A stretch of DNA of 64,000 nt from Marinimicrococcus sp033875255 (lineage in GTDB: Bacteria > Pseudomonadota > Alphaproteobacteria > Geminicoccales > Geminicoccaceae), in the NCBI GenBank assembly GCA_033875255.1, contig JAWZSN010000006.1, positions 124,001-188,000 of the forward strand, written 5' to 3'. The notes beneath the pieces were generated by a model. The model was not told where the DNA came from. It searched no databases and saw only the letters and a list, made by a program, of their open reading frames with translations. Position numbers and translations under genes: made by a program. Of the stretch, positions 42,985-50,801 are shown piece after piece (position 1 is the stretch's first letter; each line of letters starts with the position of its first letter).

Positions 42985-44151
42985 ATGCAGCTTGCCGCCG
43001 CCATGTCGCGTCTTGGCACCGAGAGCGCCTTCGAGGTGCTGGCCCGCGCCACAAAGCTCGCCCAGGCCGGCAAGAGCATCATCAATCTCGGCATCGGCCA
43101 GCCCGACTTCCCGACCCCGCCCAACATCGTCGAGGCCGCGGTCAAGGCGCTGCGCGATGGCCATCACGGCTACACCCCCGCCAACGGAATCCTCAAGCTG
43201 CGCGAGGCGGTGGCGGCCGACATGAAGCTGCGCCGCAATGTCGAGGTGGATCCCGAGCGGATCGTGTGCGTGCCCGGCGGCAAGGTGACCATGTTCTTCG
43301 CCATCGCCATGTTCGGCGAGCCGGGTGCCGAGATCATGTATCCCGACCCGGGTTTTCCCATCTACCGCTCGCTGATCGAGTGGACCGGCGCCAAGGCCGT
43401 GCCGATCGCCCTGCACGAGGACAAGGGTTTCGCCTTCTCGGCCGAGGAGGTGCTGGCGCAGATCACGCCCAGGACGCGGCTGATCATCGTCAACAGCCCG
43501 GCCAACCCCACCGGCGGCGTGGTGCCCAAGGAAGAGCTCGACAAGTTCGTGAAGGGCCTCGAGAAGCATCCCGACGTCGCCGTGATGTCTGACGAGATCT
43601 ATGCGCGGATGTGCTACGACGGCGTGCCGCACGCCTCGCTCACCGCCTATCCCGAGATCGAGGACCGGCTGATCCTGCTCGACGGCTGGTCCAAGACCTA
43701 CGCCATGACCGGCTGGCGGCTGGGCTGGGGCGTGTGGCCGGGCAAGCTCGCCGAGCACGCCACGCGGCTCGCCATCAACACCCATTCCTGCGTCAACGCC
43801 GCCACCCAGTTCGCCGGAATCGAGGCGCTCGAGGGCCCGCAGGACAGCGTGGGCGAGATGGTCGAGGCGTTCGACGCGCGGCGCCACGTCATCGTCGACG
43901 AGCTCAACCGCATCCCGGGCTTCCGCTGCGTCAAGCCGGGTGGCGCGTTCTACGCCTTCCCCAACATCGAGGGGACGGGCAAGAGCGCGCGCCAGCTCCA
44001 GGACGAGCTTTTGAACGAGACCGGCGTGGCGATCATCAGCGGCACCAGCTTCGGCATCTACGGCGAAGGCTATGTGCGCTTCTCCTACGCGGCCTCCACC
44101 GAGCAGATCCAGGAGGCCTGCGAGCGCATCCGCCGCCATCTCGCGGGGTAG
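42985..44151 (+). CDS. Class I PLP-dependent aminotransferase
   Basis: The protein has 388 residues, fold type I. GIGQPDFPTPPNIVEAA, HHGYTPANGILKLREAVA, VPGGKVTMFFAIAMFGEPG, VNSPANPTGG, MSDEIYARMCYDG and the Schiff-base region LDGWSKTYAMTGWRLGW are all present, with the substrate-carboxylate arginine in GYVRFSYAAS. It resembles aspartate/alanine/aromatic aminotransferases of subgroup I-gamma; the substrate is undecided. The start at 42985 follows GAAGGATCGAGG. The next gene (VOC protein) begins 26 bases later. Confidence 0.93.
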   Translation: MQLAAAMSRLGTESAFEVLARATKLAQAGKSIINLGIGQPDFPTPPNIVEAAVKALRDGHHGYTPANGILKLREAVAADMKLRRNVEVDPERIVCVPGGKVTMFFAIAMFGEPGAEIMYPDPGFPIYRSLIEWTGAKAVPIALHEDKGFAFSAEEVLAQITPRTRLIIVNSPANPTGGVVPKEELDKFVKGLEKHPDVAVMSDEIYARMCYDGVPHASLTAYPEIEDRLILLDGWSKTYAMTGWRLGWGVWPGKLAEHATRLAINTHSCVNAATQFAGIEALEGPQDSVGEMVEAFDARRHVIVDELNRIPGFRCVKPGGAFYAFPNIEGTGKSARQLQDELLNETGVAIISGTSFGIYGEGYVRFSYAASTEQIQEACERIRRHLAG

Positions 44152-44177
44152 GCTCCCGCGTCCACGGAGGTGAGGCT

Positions 44178-44600
44178 ATGGAACAGCGCCTCAGCGTCGT
44201 CACCCTGGGCGTCGCCGACGTCGCCCGGGCCCGCGCCTTCTACGAGAGACTGGGCTGGAAGGCGCGCGGCCCCGCCAGCGGCGAGGTCGCCTTCTTCCAG
44301 ACGGGCAGCCTCGTCCTCGCCCTTTATGGCGGGAAGGACATGGCCCGCGACGCCGGCGTGAAGACGGCGGACCCGGCGGGCCACGGCATCGTGCTGGCCC
44401 ACAATGTCCGCGAGAAGGACGAGGTCGCTGCCCTCGTCGATGCATGGAAGAGCGCCGGCGGCAGCGTAACGAAGGCGCCGGCCGACACGTCGTGGGGCGG
44501 GCATGCCGCCTGTGTCGCCGATCCGGACGGGCATCTCTGGGAGATCGCCTGGAACCCGTTCTGGCCGCTCGGCGAGAACGGCGAGGTGAGCCTGCCCTGA
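44178..44600 (+). CDS. VOC (glyoxalase/bleomycin-resistance fold) family protein
   Basis: This 140-residue protein has the paired beta-alpha-beta-beta-beta units of the vicinal oxygen chelate fold: LSVVTLGVADVARARAFYERLGW, GEVAFFQTGSLVLALYG, then GHGIVLAHNVREKDEVAALVDAWKSAGG and VADPDGHLWEIAWNP. The final glutamate of HLWEIAWNP is the usual metal ligand. GGAGGTGAGG is a strong ribosome-binding site. Cotranscription with the aminotransferase is likely; the substrate is unknown. Confidence 0.88.
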   Translation: MEQRLSVVTLGVADVARARAFYERLGWKARGPASGEVAFFQTGSLVLALYGGKDMARDAGVKTADPAGHGIVLAHNVREKDEVAALVDAWKSAGGSVTKAPADTSWGGHAACVADPDGHLWEIAWNPFWPLGENGEVSLP

Positions 44601-44712
44601 AGGCTCGCCCCGGGGCCGACGATGCCCCGCGCTGCCGCACCAGCCGCTCGACCCGCATAGCTCTTCGCGGCCCGCCCCAGGCGGGCGCAGGGCGCGCTCG
44701 TCCAGTTATTTC

Positions 44713-44741
44713 TCGACCGGACGGCCAGACTAACGCATAAT
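44713..44741 (+). promoter_or_regulatory. Putative promoter in an AT-rich island
   Basis: TCGACC (44713-44718) and CATAAT (44736-44741) are 17 bases apart. The surrounding 44700-44765 is one of the few AT-rich stretches in the window and also holds the palindrome TTTCGAAA. It would drive the 128-residue membrane protein 72 bases downstream. The match to consensus is moderate. Confidence 0.45.
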
Positions 44742-44812
44742 GAATTTTCGAAACGAGTAAATAGACGCTTGGGTAAGGGCGCTTATTCCACCTTCAGTCA
44801 GAGGAGAGCGCC

Positions 44813-45199
44813 ATGGCCTGGCGGCAGAGTTTCGATTCGTATCGTCCCACCAAGACGATGTGGTTCTGGTCGACCGCAGCGGCCGTCGTCGCTGCCATCA
44901 TCCTCGGATTCAGCTGGGGCGGCTGGGTCACCGGCGGCACCGCCGGCTCGATGGCCCGCAACGCCGCCGAGGACGCGCGCACCCAGCTTGCGGCATCGCT
45001 CTGCGTCAACCGCTTCATGGCGGCCAGCGACGCCTCGGTGCAGCTCGCCGCGCTGAAGGAAAAGAGCTCCTACAGCCGGGGCAGCTTCATCGAGGCCGGC
45101 AAGTGGGGGGATCTGCCTGGGGCGACCAAGCTGAACGACCGGGATGTCGCGCGGGCATGCGGCGATCTGCTGGCGGTGATGGACGCCCCGAGCGCCTGA
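44813..45199 (+). CDS. Hypothetical membrane-anchored protein (128 aa)
   Basis: No family is recognised. After a short polar start (MAWRQSFDSYRPTKTM) comes one transmembrane helix with small residues (about 17-43, WFWSTAAAVVAAIILGFSWGGWVTGG). An outer or periplasmic helical part follows with two conserved-looking cysteines (SLCVNRFMAAS and ARACGDLLAVM). The sequence TGGTAGSMARNAAEDARTQLAASLCV is reminiscent of small alphaproteobacterial inner-membrane proteins of unknown role. AGAGGAGAG precedes the ATG. Confidence 0.65.
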   Translation: MAWRQSFDSYRPTKTMWFWSTAAAVVAAIILGFSWGGWVTGGTAGSMARNAAEDARTQLAASLCVNRFMAASDASVQLAALKEKSSYSRGSFIEAGKWGDLPGATKLNDRDVARACGDLLAVMDAPSA

Positions 45200-45337
45200 A
45201 TGCGCCAGTGCCGGCAGCCGGGGCTTCCGGGCTGCCGGCCGCCGGTGTCGGTCCGGGCAACTGTGCGCAGCAGCCTTTCTCGACCGGTCGGTGACGCCTA
45301 TCTCCAAGGCTGACGGCCACCGTTCGGGACCCACGGC

Positions 45338-46000
45338 TTGGACATCGACAGCGACGCCGGCGCACCGGCCGCCGGCACGGACCCCTGTATCGAGAGCCTG
45401 CTCGCGAAGATCCGCGCCTGCACGGTTTGCGCTGCCCACCTGCCCCTCGGGCCGCGGCCGGTGGTGCGCGCCTCGCCCACCGCGCGGGTGCTGATCGTCG
45501 GCCAGGCGCCGGGGACACGGGTGCACCATACGGGCATTCCGTGGAACGATCCGTCGGGCGACCGGCTGCGTACCTGGATGGGCGTCGACCGGGCGACCTT
45601 CTACGACGAGCAGCGCATCGCCATTGTGCCCATGGGCTTTTGCTATCCGGGCCGCGCCGCCTCGGGCGACATGCCACCGAGGCCGGAATGCGCGCCCTTG
45701 TGGCATGACCGCCTCCTCGCCCGGATGCCGGAGCTTCGGCTGGTGCTGCTGGCCGGCAGCTACGCCCATCGCTGGTATCTCGGCGGCCACCGCAAGGCCA
45801 GCCTTACCGAGACTGTCCGCGCCTTCCGCTCGATGCCGGAGCGGTTTGTGCCCCTGCCCCACCCCTCGGGCCGCAACAATGGCTGGTTCAAGCGTCATCC
45901 ATGGTTCGACGAGGAGCTCGTGCCGGAACTGCGCCGAAAGCTCGCATCGGCGCTGCCCGAGCTGGCGTCGGCGCGGGAGCCGCGACTGGGCAGCGGCTGA
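45338..46000 (+). CDS. Uracil-DNA glycosylase superfamily protein
   Basis: This 220-residue protein has UDG-fold motifs: VLIVGQAPGTRVHHTGIPWNDPSGDRLRTWMG (motif A, with the GQAPG loop and an Asn-Asp), IAIVPMGFCYPG, LVLLAGSYAHRWYLGG and the leucine-loop-like PHPSGRNNGWF (motif B). It resembles the COG1573 branch (families 4/5). CTVC near residue 29 and PEC near 118 may be partial remnants of the Fe-S cysteine set. The only start in frame is TTG, so the true N-terminus is uncertain. The reaction expected is removal of uracil from DNA. Confidence 0.75.
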   Translation: MDIDSDAGAPAAGTDPCIESLLAKIRACTVCAAHLPLGPRPVVRASPTARVLIVGQAPGTRVHHTGIPWNDPSGDRLRTWMGVDRATFYDEQRIAIVPMGFCYPGRAASGDMPPRPECAPLWHDRLLARMPELRLVLLAGSYAHRWYLGGHRKASLTETVRAFRSMPERFVPLPHPSGRNNGWFKRHPWFDEELVPELRRKLASALPELASAREPRLGSG

Positions 46001-46060
46001 AAAGCGCCTTGCCCGATCCGTGCGGCGAAGCGCAAGCTGGGGGGAACGGGAGGAGCAGCG

Positions 46061-46504
46061 ATGAGCAGCACCGGACTCGAGGTCTTCGACACCACCCTCC
46101 ACAAGACCAACGAGTGGCTCAAGCAGATCATGGAGCGGCTGGCCACCGAGGACCGCCACCTCGCCTATCTGGGATTGCGCGCCACCCTTCACGCCCTGCG
46201 CGACCGCCTGCCGCCCGAGCTGGCGGTCCATCTGGGGGCACAGCTGCCTTTGCTGGTGCGCGGCGTGTACTACGAAGGCTGGCGGCTTGCCGCCACGCCG
46301 ACCCGCGAGCATCAGTGGGACGAGTTTCTCGACCATGTGCGCCGTGAGCTGCCGGGCGATACCGGCGGACGGGCGCCGGATCTGGTACGGGCGGTGTTCG
46401 CGGTGCTGGCCCTGCGGGTCGACGGCGGCGAGATCAGGAAGGTGGTCAACTCCCTGCCGCGCCCGCTTCGCGCCGCCTGGCCCGAGGACGCCGGCTCGCC
46501 CTGA
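46061..46504 (+). CDS. DUF2267 protein
   Basis: The 147-residue soluble helical protein matches the DUF2267 pattern: FDTTLHKTNEWLKQIMERLATEDRHLAYLGLRATLHALRDRLPPELAVHLGAQLPLLVRGVYYEGW, then FLDHVRREL and AVFAVLALRVDGGEIRKVVNSLPRPLRAAWP. These proteins are common in stress-related clusters and their biochemical role is unknown. AGGAG lies 8 bases upstream. The HPF-type gene follows, hinting at a shared stationary-phase or stress context. Confidence 0.85.
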   Translation: MSSTGLEVFDTTLHKTNEWLKQIMERLATEDRHLAYLGLRATLHALRDRLPPELAVHLGAQLPLLVRGVYYEGWRLAATPTREHQWDEFLDHVRRELPGDTGGRAPDLVRAVFAVLALRVDGGEIRKVVNSLPRPLRAAWPEDAGSP

Positions 46505-46597
46505 CCGGAGGCGTCCCTCCTCGCGGCTTTGCGGCCTTGCGGGAACGCGCCTGAAGCGCAACATTTGTTAGGGTGGCAACCCAAGGGAGAACCGATC

Positions 46598-47182
46598 GTG
46601 CAGACGCCTCTCCAGATCACCTTCCGCAACATCGAGCGCTCGGAGGCCCTGGAGGGCCGCATCCGCGAACGTGTGGGGCGTCTCGAGAGGCTTCATCCCG
46701 ACATTATCGGGTGCCGCGTCGTCGTGGAGACCCCCTATCGCAGCCCCGGCGCCGGCAAGGTGCCGGTGGGGCTGAGCGTGGAGGTCGAGGTGCCGGGCCG
46801 CACGATGGTCAGCAAGAGCTCGGAGGAGCCGCGCGAGACCAAGGACGGCACCGGCCGGGTCGTTACCACCGTGTTCGACGCCATTGAGCGCCAGCTCGAG
46901 GATGCGCGCCGCATCCGCCGCAAGGACGTCAAGGAGCACGAGGCGGAGATGGAGGCCGGGCGCATCGTCCGGCTGTTCCCCGAGGAGCGCTACGGCTTCG
47001 TCGAGGTGTCGGGCGGCACCAACCTGTTCTTCAGCGAGACGGTACTGCAAGGCCTCGCGTTCGAGGCTCTGGATAGCGGCACCATGGTGGCGGTGACCCG
47101 CGCCAGCGGCGAAGGCCCGATGGGGCCGCAGGCGAGCTCGGTGCGGCGGATGGGCGAATCGATCCGCATGCCCAGCGGCTGA
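46598..47182 (+). CDS. HPF/RaiA-type ribosome-associated protein fused to a cold-shock-like domain
   Basis: This 194-residue protein has an N-terminal hibernation-factor domain (about 1-110: PLQITFRNIERSEALEGRIRERVGRLERLHPDIIGCRVVVE, then VSVEVEVPGRTMV equivalents) and a C-terminal domain of about 65 residues. The second (GRIVRLFPEERYGFVEVSGGTNLFFSETVLQGLAFEALDSGTMVAVTRASGEGPMGPQASSVR) reads as a cold-shock/S1-like RNA-binding barrel. Such fusions are known in proteobacteria. The start is GTG with AAGGGAGA upstream. A role in ribosome protection under stress is inferred from the first domain. Confidence 0.85.
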   Translation: MQTPLQITFRNIERSEALEGRIRERVGRLERLHPDIIGCRVVVETPYRSPGAGKVPVGLSVEVEVPGRTMVSKSSEEPRETKDGTGRVVTTVFDAIERQLEDARRIRRKDVKEHEAEMEAGRIVRLFPEERYGFVEVSGGTNLFFSETVLQGLAFEALDSGTMVAVTRASGEGPMGPQASSVRRMGESIRMPSG

Positions 47183-47241
47183 GGCCGACCTTCAGCTTGA
47201 ACGCAGAGGGGCGCCAGCGGCGTCCCTCGTCGCGTCGCCCC

Positions 47242-50200
47242 CTATTCGGCGGCCTCCAGCACCGGCCTTCCGCCGCGAAAGGCCGCCAAAAGCTCCGCCT
47301 CCCGCGCCTTGGCCTGCTCGAGGTTCGCCTCCTTGACATGGCCGAAGCCGCGGACCTCCTCCGGCAGCCGCGCCAGCGCCACCGCAAGCTCCAGAGTTCG
47401 GGGCTCCAGCCTCGCGGCGATCTCTTCCAAAAGCCGCTCGTGCTCCTCCACCAGCCGGCGCTCCGTGCGGCGCTCCTCGGTGTAGCCGAACGGATCGAGC
47501 GCCGTGCCGCGCAATCCCTTGAAGCGGGCCAGCAGGCCGAAGGCGCGCAGCATCCACGGGCCGTAGCGGCGCTTTTGCAGATGGCCGGTGCGCGGATTGC
47601 GGGTGGCGGTCAGCGGCGGCGCCAGATGGATCTCGAGACTCTCCCAGCTCTCGAACTCGGCCTCGAGCTGCCTTTGGAAGGCGCCCGAGCTGTAGAGCCG
47701 CGCCACCTCGTACTCGTCCTTGTAGCTCATCAGCTTGAAGAGCCCGCGCGCCGCCGCCTCGGCGAGCGCGGTGCTGCCCGGCGCCTCGCGCTCCTCGGCG
47801 GCGCGCACCCGCGCCACGACGCGCCGGTAGCGCTCGGCATAGGCCTTGTCCTGCCAGTCCTCGAGGAAGGCGGCACGCTGGCCGATCAGCTCGTCGAGCC
47901 CCTGCGGCATGACGCGGCGCCGCTCGCCGGCCTGCGCCAGGCGCTCCACCGCCGCCAGGTCGTGGGCGGCCCGCCTGCCCCAGGTGAAGGCCTCCTTGTT
48001 GAAGGCGACGGCCACGCCGTTGATCTCGACCGCCCGCTCGATGGCCTCGCGCGAGAGCGGCAGCAGCCCTTTCTGCCAAGCGTAGCCCACCATGAAGAGA
48101 TTGGCGCCGATGGCATCGCCCAGGAGCCGCGTGGCCAGCCTGGAAGCCTCGACGAAATCGACCGCCGCGGAGCCCGCAGCACTCTCGAGCGCCGCACGCA
48201 TCCGGCCCCGCGGGTAGGCCAGATCGGGGTCACGGGTGAAGGCGCCGGTCATCGTCTCCTCGAGATTGACGACCGCGCGGGTGAAGCCCTTGCGCACCGC
48301 CGGCAGCGCCGTCCTGCCGGCCGCCACCACCATGTCGCAGCCCAGCAGCAGCGAGGCCCCGCCGGCGGCGATCCTGGGCGAGCCGATCTCCATGCCCGCC
48401 GGCGCCAGCTTGAGGTGGCTCACCACCGCCCCGCCCTTCTGCGCCAGGCCCACCATGTCGAGCGCCACACAGCTCTTGCCCTCGAGATGCGCCGCCATGC
48501 CGAGCAGCGCCGCGATGGTGATGACGCCGGTACCGCCAATGCCGGTCACCACGATTCCGTAGCCGCGCTCCAGCGCCGGCAAGGCGGGCTCGGGCAGCAC
48601 CGGGAATGGCGCCTCGCGCACGCCCGCCGCTCCCTTTCTGAGCTTTCCCCCCTTTACACTGACGAAGCTCGGGCAAAAGCCCTTGAGGCAGGAGAAATCC
48701 TTGTTGCAGGCCGACTGGTCGATGCGCCGCTTGCGGCCGAGCTCGGTCTCCACCGGCTGCACCGCCACACAGTTCGACTGCACCCCGCAATCGCCGCAGC
48801 CCTCGCAGACCAGCTCGTTGATGACGACCCGCTCGTCCGGGTCGGGGAAATCGCCGCGCTTGCGGCGCCGGCGCTTCTCGGCGGCGCAGGTCTGGTCATA
48901 GACGATGGCGGTGACGCCCGGCACGTCGCGCAGCCGCCGCTGCACCGTCTCCAGCTCGTCGCGGTGGCGGACCCGGACGCCTGCGGGGAATCCTCCGCCG
49001 GGATATTTCTCCGGCTCGTCGGTCACCACCTCGATCTCGGCCACGCCCTCGGCCTCGAGCAGCCGCGTGATCTGCGGCACGGTGAGGTTGGCCGTCTCCA
49101 TCTTCTGGCCGCCGGTCATGGCGACTGCGTCGTTGTAGAGGATCTTGAAGGTGATGTTGGCGCCAGACGCCTTCGCCGCCCGGATCGCCAGCGAGCCCGA
49201 ATGGTAGAACGTGCCGTCGCCGATGTTCTGGAAGATGTGGCCGCGGGTCGAGAACGGCGCCATGCCCAGCCACGAGGCGCCCTCGCCGCCCATCTGGGTG
49301 AAGCCCTCGGTCTTGCGGTCCATCCAGGTGACCATGAAGTGACAGCCGATGCCGGCCATCGCCTTCGAGCCCTCGGGCACCCGGGTGCTAGTGTTGTGCG
49401 GGCAGCCCGGGCAGAACCATGGCAGCCGCACCATGCCGGGTGCCGCTGTGGCCAGCGTCTTCTGGCGCTCCTCGAGCTCCTCGAGACGCGCCCGGATCGC
49501 CGCATCGCCGGTACGCTCGGCCACACGCCTGGCGATGGCGATCGCCACCATGTTGGCGTCGAGCTGGCCGTGCGAGGGGAAGAGCGGAGCGCCGCTCTCG
49601 TCGCGCTTGCCGATCACCCGCGGGCGCTGCGGCAGGTCGTAGAGCAGCTCCTTGATCTGGTCCTCGATGAGCGGCCGCTTCTCCTCGACCACCAGCACCT
49701 TCTCGGCGCCGGCGACGGCGCGCTCGAGCATCACCGGCTCGAGCGGCCAGGGCATGGCGACCTTGTAGACCCTGACGCCGAGCGCGCGCGCCCTGGCCCC
49801 GTCGATCCCGAGCGCGTCCAGCGCCGCCACCAGGTCGAGATAGGATTTGCCGGTGGAGACGATGGCAAGCCACGCCGCCTCGCCGCCCAGCACTACCCGG
49901 TCGAGCCCGTTGGCCCGCACGAAGGCGCGCGCCGCCTCGAGCTTCTCGACATGCAGCAGCCGCTCGACCTCCAGCGCCATGGGCGGCCAGGGGGTCTCGG
50001 GCGGGATGCGGATGTTGAGACCCTGGGGCGGCGGCGTGTAGTCCTCGGGCAGACGCACCGGCACCCGCTCCGGCGCCACCTCCACCGAGGCCGTGCTCTC
50101 CACCGTGTCGTGGATGCACTTGAGCGATACCCAGGCGCCCGAGAACCGCGACATCGCGATCCCGTAGAGCCCGTAGTCGAGAATCTCCTGCACCCCCGAG

Positions 50201-50724
50201 GGGTTGAGGATCGGCACCATGGCGTCGACCATCGCGTATTCGCTCTGGTGTGCGGTGGTGCTGCTCTCGCAGATATGGTCGTCGCCCAGCAGCAGAAGCA
50301 CGCCGCCATGCGCCGCCGTGCCGAAGAGATTGCCATGGCGGATGGCGTCGCCCGAGCGGTCGACGCCCGGGCCCTTGCCGTACCATATGGCGAAGACGCC
50401 GTCGTGGCGGCTCTCGCCGGAGAGCCCCACCTGCTGGGTTCCCTGGACCGCGGTCGCCGCCAGATCCTCGTTGACGCCCGGCTGGTGGATCACCCGCTCG
50501 GCGTCGAGAAGACCCCTCGCCCGCGCCAACTGCTGGTCGTAGCCGCCCAGCGGCGAGCCGCGATAGCCCGTGATGTAGCCTGCGGTGCGAAGGCCCGCCG
50601 CCTCGTCCCGGCGGCGCTGCTCGAGCGGCAGCCGCACCAGCGCCTGGATGCCGGTGAGAAAGATCCGCCCTTCGCCGAGCGTGTACTTATCGTCGAGCGT
50701 GACGTCGGTAAGCGTCGTCGCCAT
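47242..50724 (-). CDS. Indolepyruvate (2-oxoacid):ferredoxin oxidoreductase, fused alpha-beta form
   Basis: This enzyme decarboxylates aryl-pyruvates or branched 2-oxoacids to acyl-CoA with TPP and Fe-S centres. At 1160 residues it is the single-chain proteobacterial form. The N-terminal pyrimidine-binding half has GYITGYRGSPLGGYDQQL and GVNEDLAATAVQGTQQ. The TPP pyrophosphate half has WFCPGCPHNTSTRVPEG, GIGCHFMV and GGEGASWLGMAPF. A cysteine cluster CEGCGDCGVQSNCVAV follows. The gamma-like domain starts near YGIVVTGIGGTGVITIAALLGMAAHLEGK. Of two nearby ATGs, 50724 is better spaced from CAGGGA. It is monocistronic here. Confidence 0.92.
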   Translation of the reverse strand: MATTLTDVTLDDKYTLGEGRIFLTGIQALVRLPLEQRRRDEAAGLRTAGYITGYRGSPLGGYDQQLARARGLLDAERVIHQPGVNEDLAATAVQGTQQVGLSGESRHDGVFAIWYGKGPGVDRSGDAIRHGNLFGTAAHGGVLLLLGDDHICESSTTAHQSEYAMVDAMVPILNPSGVQEILDYGLYGIAMSRFSGAWVSLKCIHDTVESTASVEVAPERVPVRLPEDYTPPPQGLNIRIPPETPWPPMALEVERLLHVEKLEAARAFVRANGLDRVVLGGEAAWLAIVSTGKSYLDLVAALDALGIDGARARALGVRVYKVAMPWPLEPVMLERAVAGAEKVLVVEEKRPLIEDQIKELLYDLPQRPRVIGKRDESGAPLFPSHGQLDANMVAIAIARRVAERTGDAAIRARLEELEERQKTLATAAPGMVRLPWFCPGCPHNTSTRVPEGSKAMAGIGCHFMVTWMDRKTEGFTQMGGEGASWLGMAPFSTRGHIFQNIGDGTFYHSGSLAIRAAKASGANITFKILYNDAVAMTGGQKMETANLTVPQITRLLEAEGVAEIEVVTDEPEKYPGGGFPAGVRVRHRDELETVQRRLRDVPGVTAIVYDQTCAAEKRRRRKRGDFPDPDERVVINELVCEGCGDCGVQSNCVAVQPVETELGRKRRIDQSACNKDFSCLKGFCPSFVSVKGGKLRKGAAGVREAPFPVLPEPALPALERGYGIVVTGIGGTGVITIAALLGMAAHLEGKSCVALDMVGLAQKGGAVVSHLKLAPAGMEIGSPRIAAGGASLLLGCDMVVAAGRTALPAVRKGFTRAVVNLEETMTGAFTRDPDLAYPRGRMRAALESAAGSAAVDFVEASRLATRLLGDAIGANLFMVGYAWQKGLLPLSREAIERAVEINGVAVAFNKEAFTWGRRAAHDLAAVERLAQAGERRRVMPQGLDELIGQRAAFLEDWQDKAYAERYRRVVARVRAAEEREAPGSTALAEAAARGLFKLMSYKDEYEVARLYSSGAFQRQLEAEFESWESLEIHLAPPLTATRNPRTGHLQKRRYGPWMLRAFGLLARFKGLRGTALDPFGYTEERRTERRLVEEHERLLEEIAARLEPRTLELAVALARLPEEVRGFGHVKEANLEQAKAREAELLAAFRGGRPVLEAAE

Positions 50725-50801
50725 GGCCATCCCTGCCTTTATCTGTGCAGGAATCTAGCACGCGCGCGGCTCACGGTAAGGGCCGGGGGCGGATGGCTGG
50801 C

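Noticed and set aside
46530..46600. EcfG-type general-stress promoter (GGAAC with a GTT) before the HPF-type gene
   Set aside because: The spacing between GGAAC and the GTT is too long for the known consensus.
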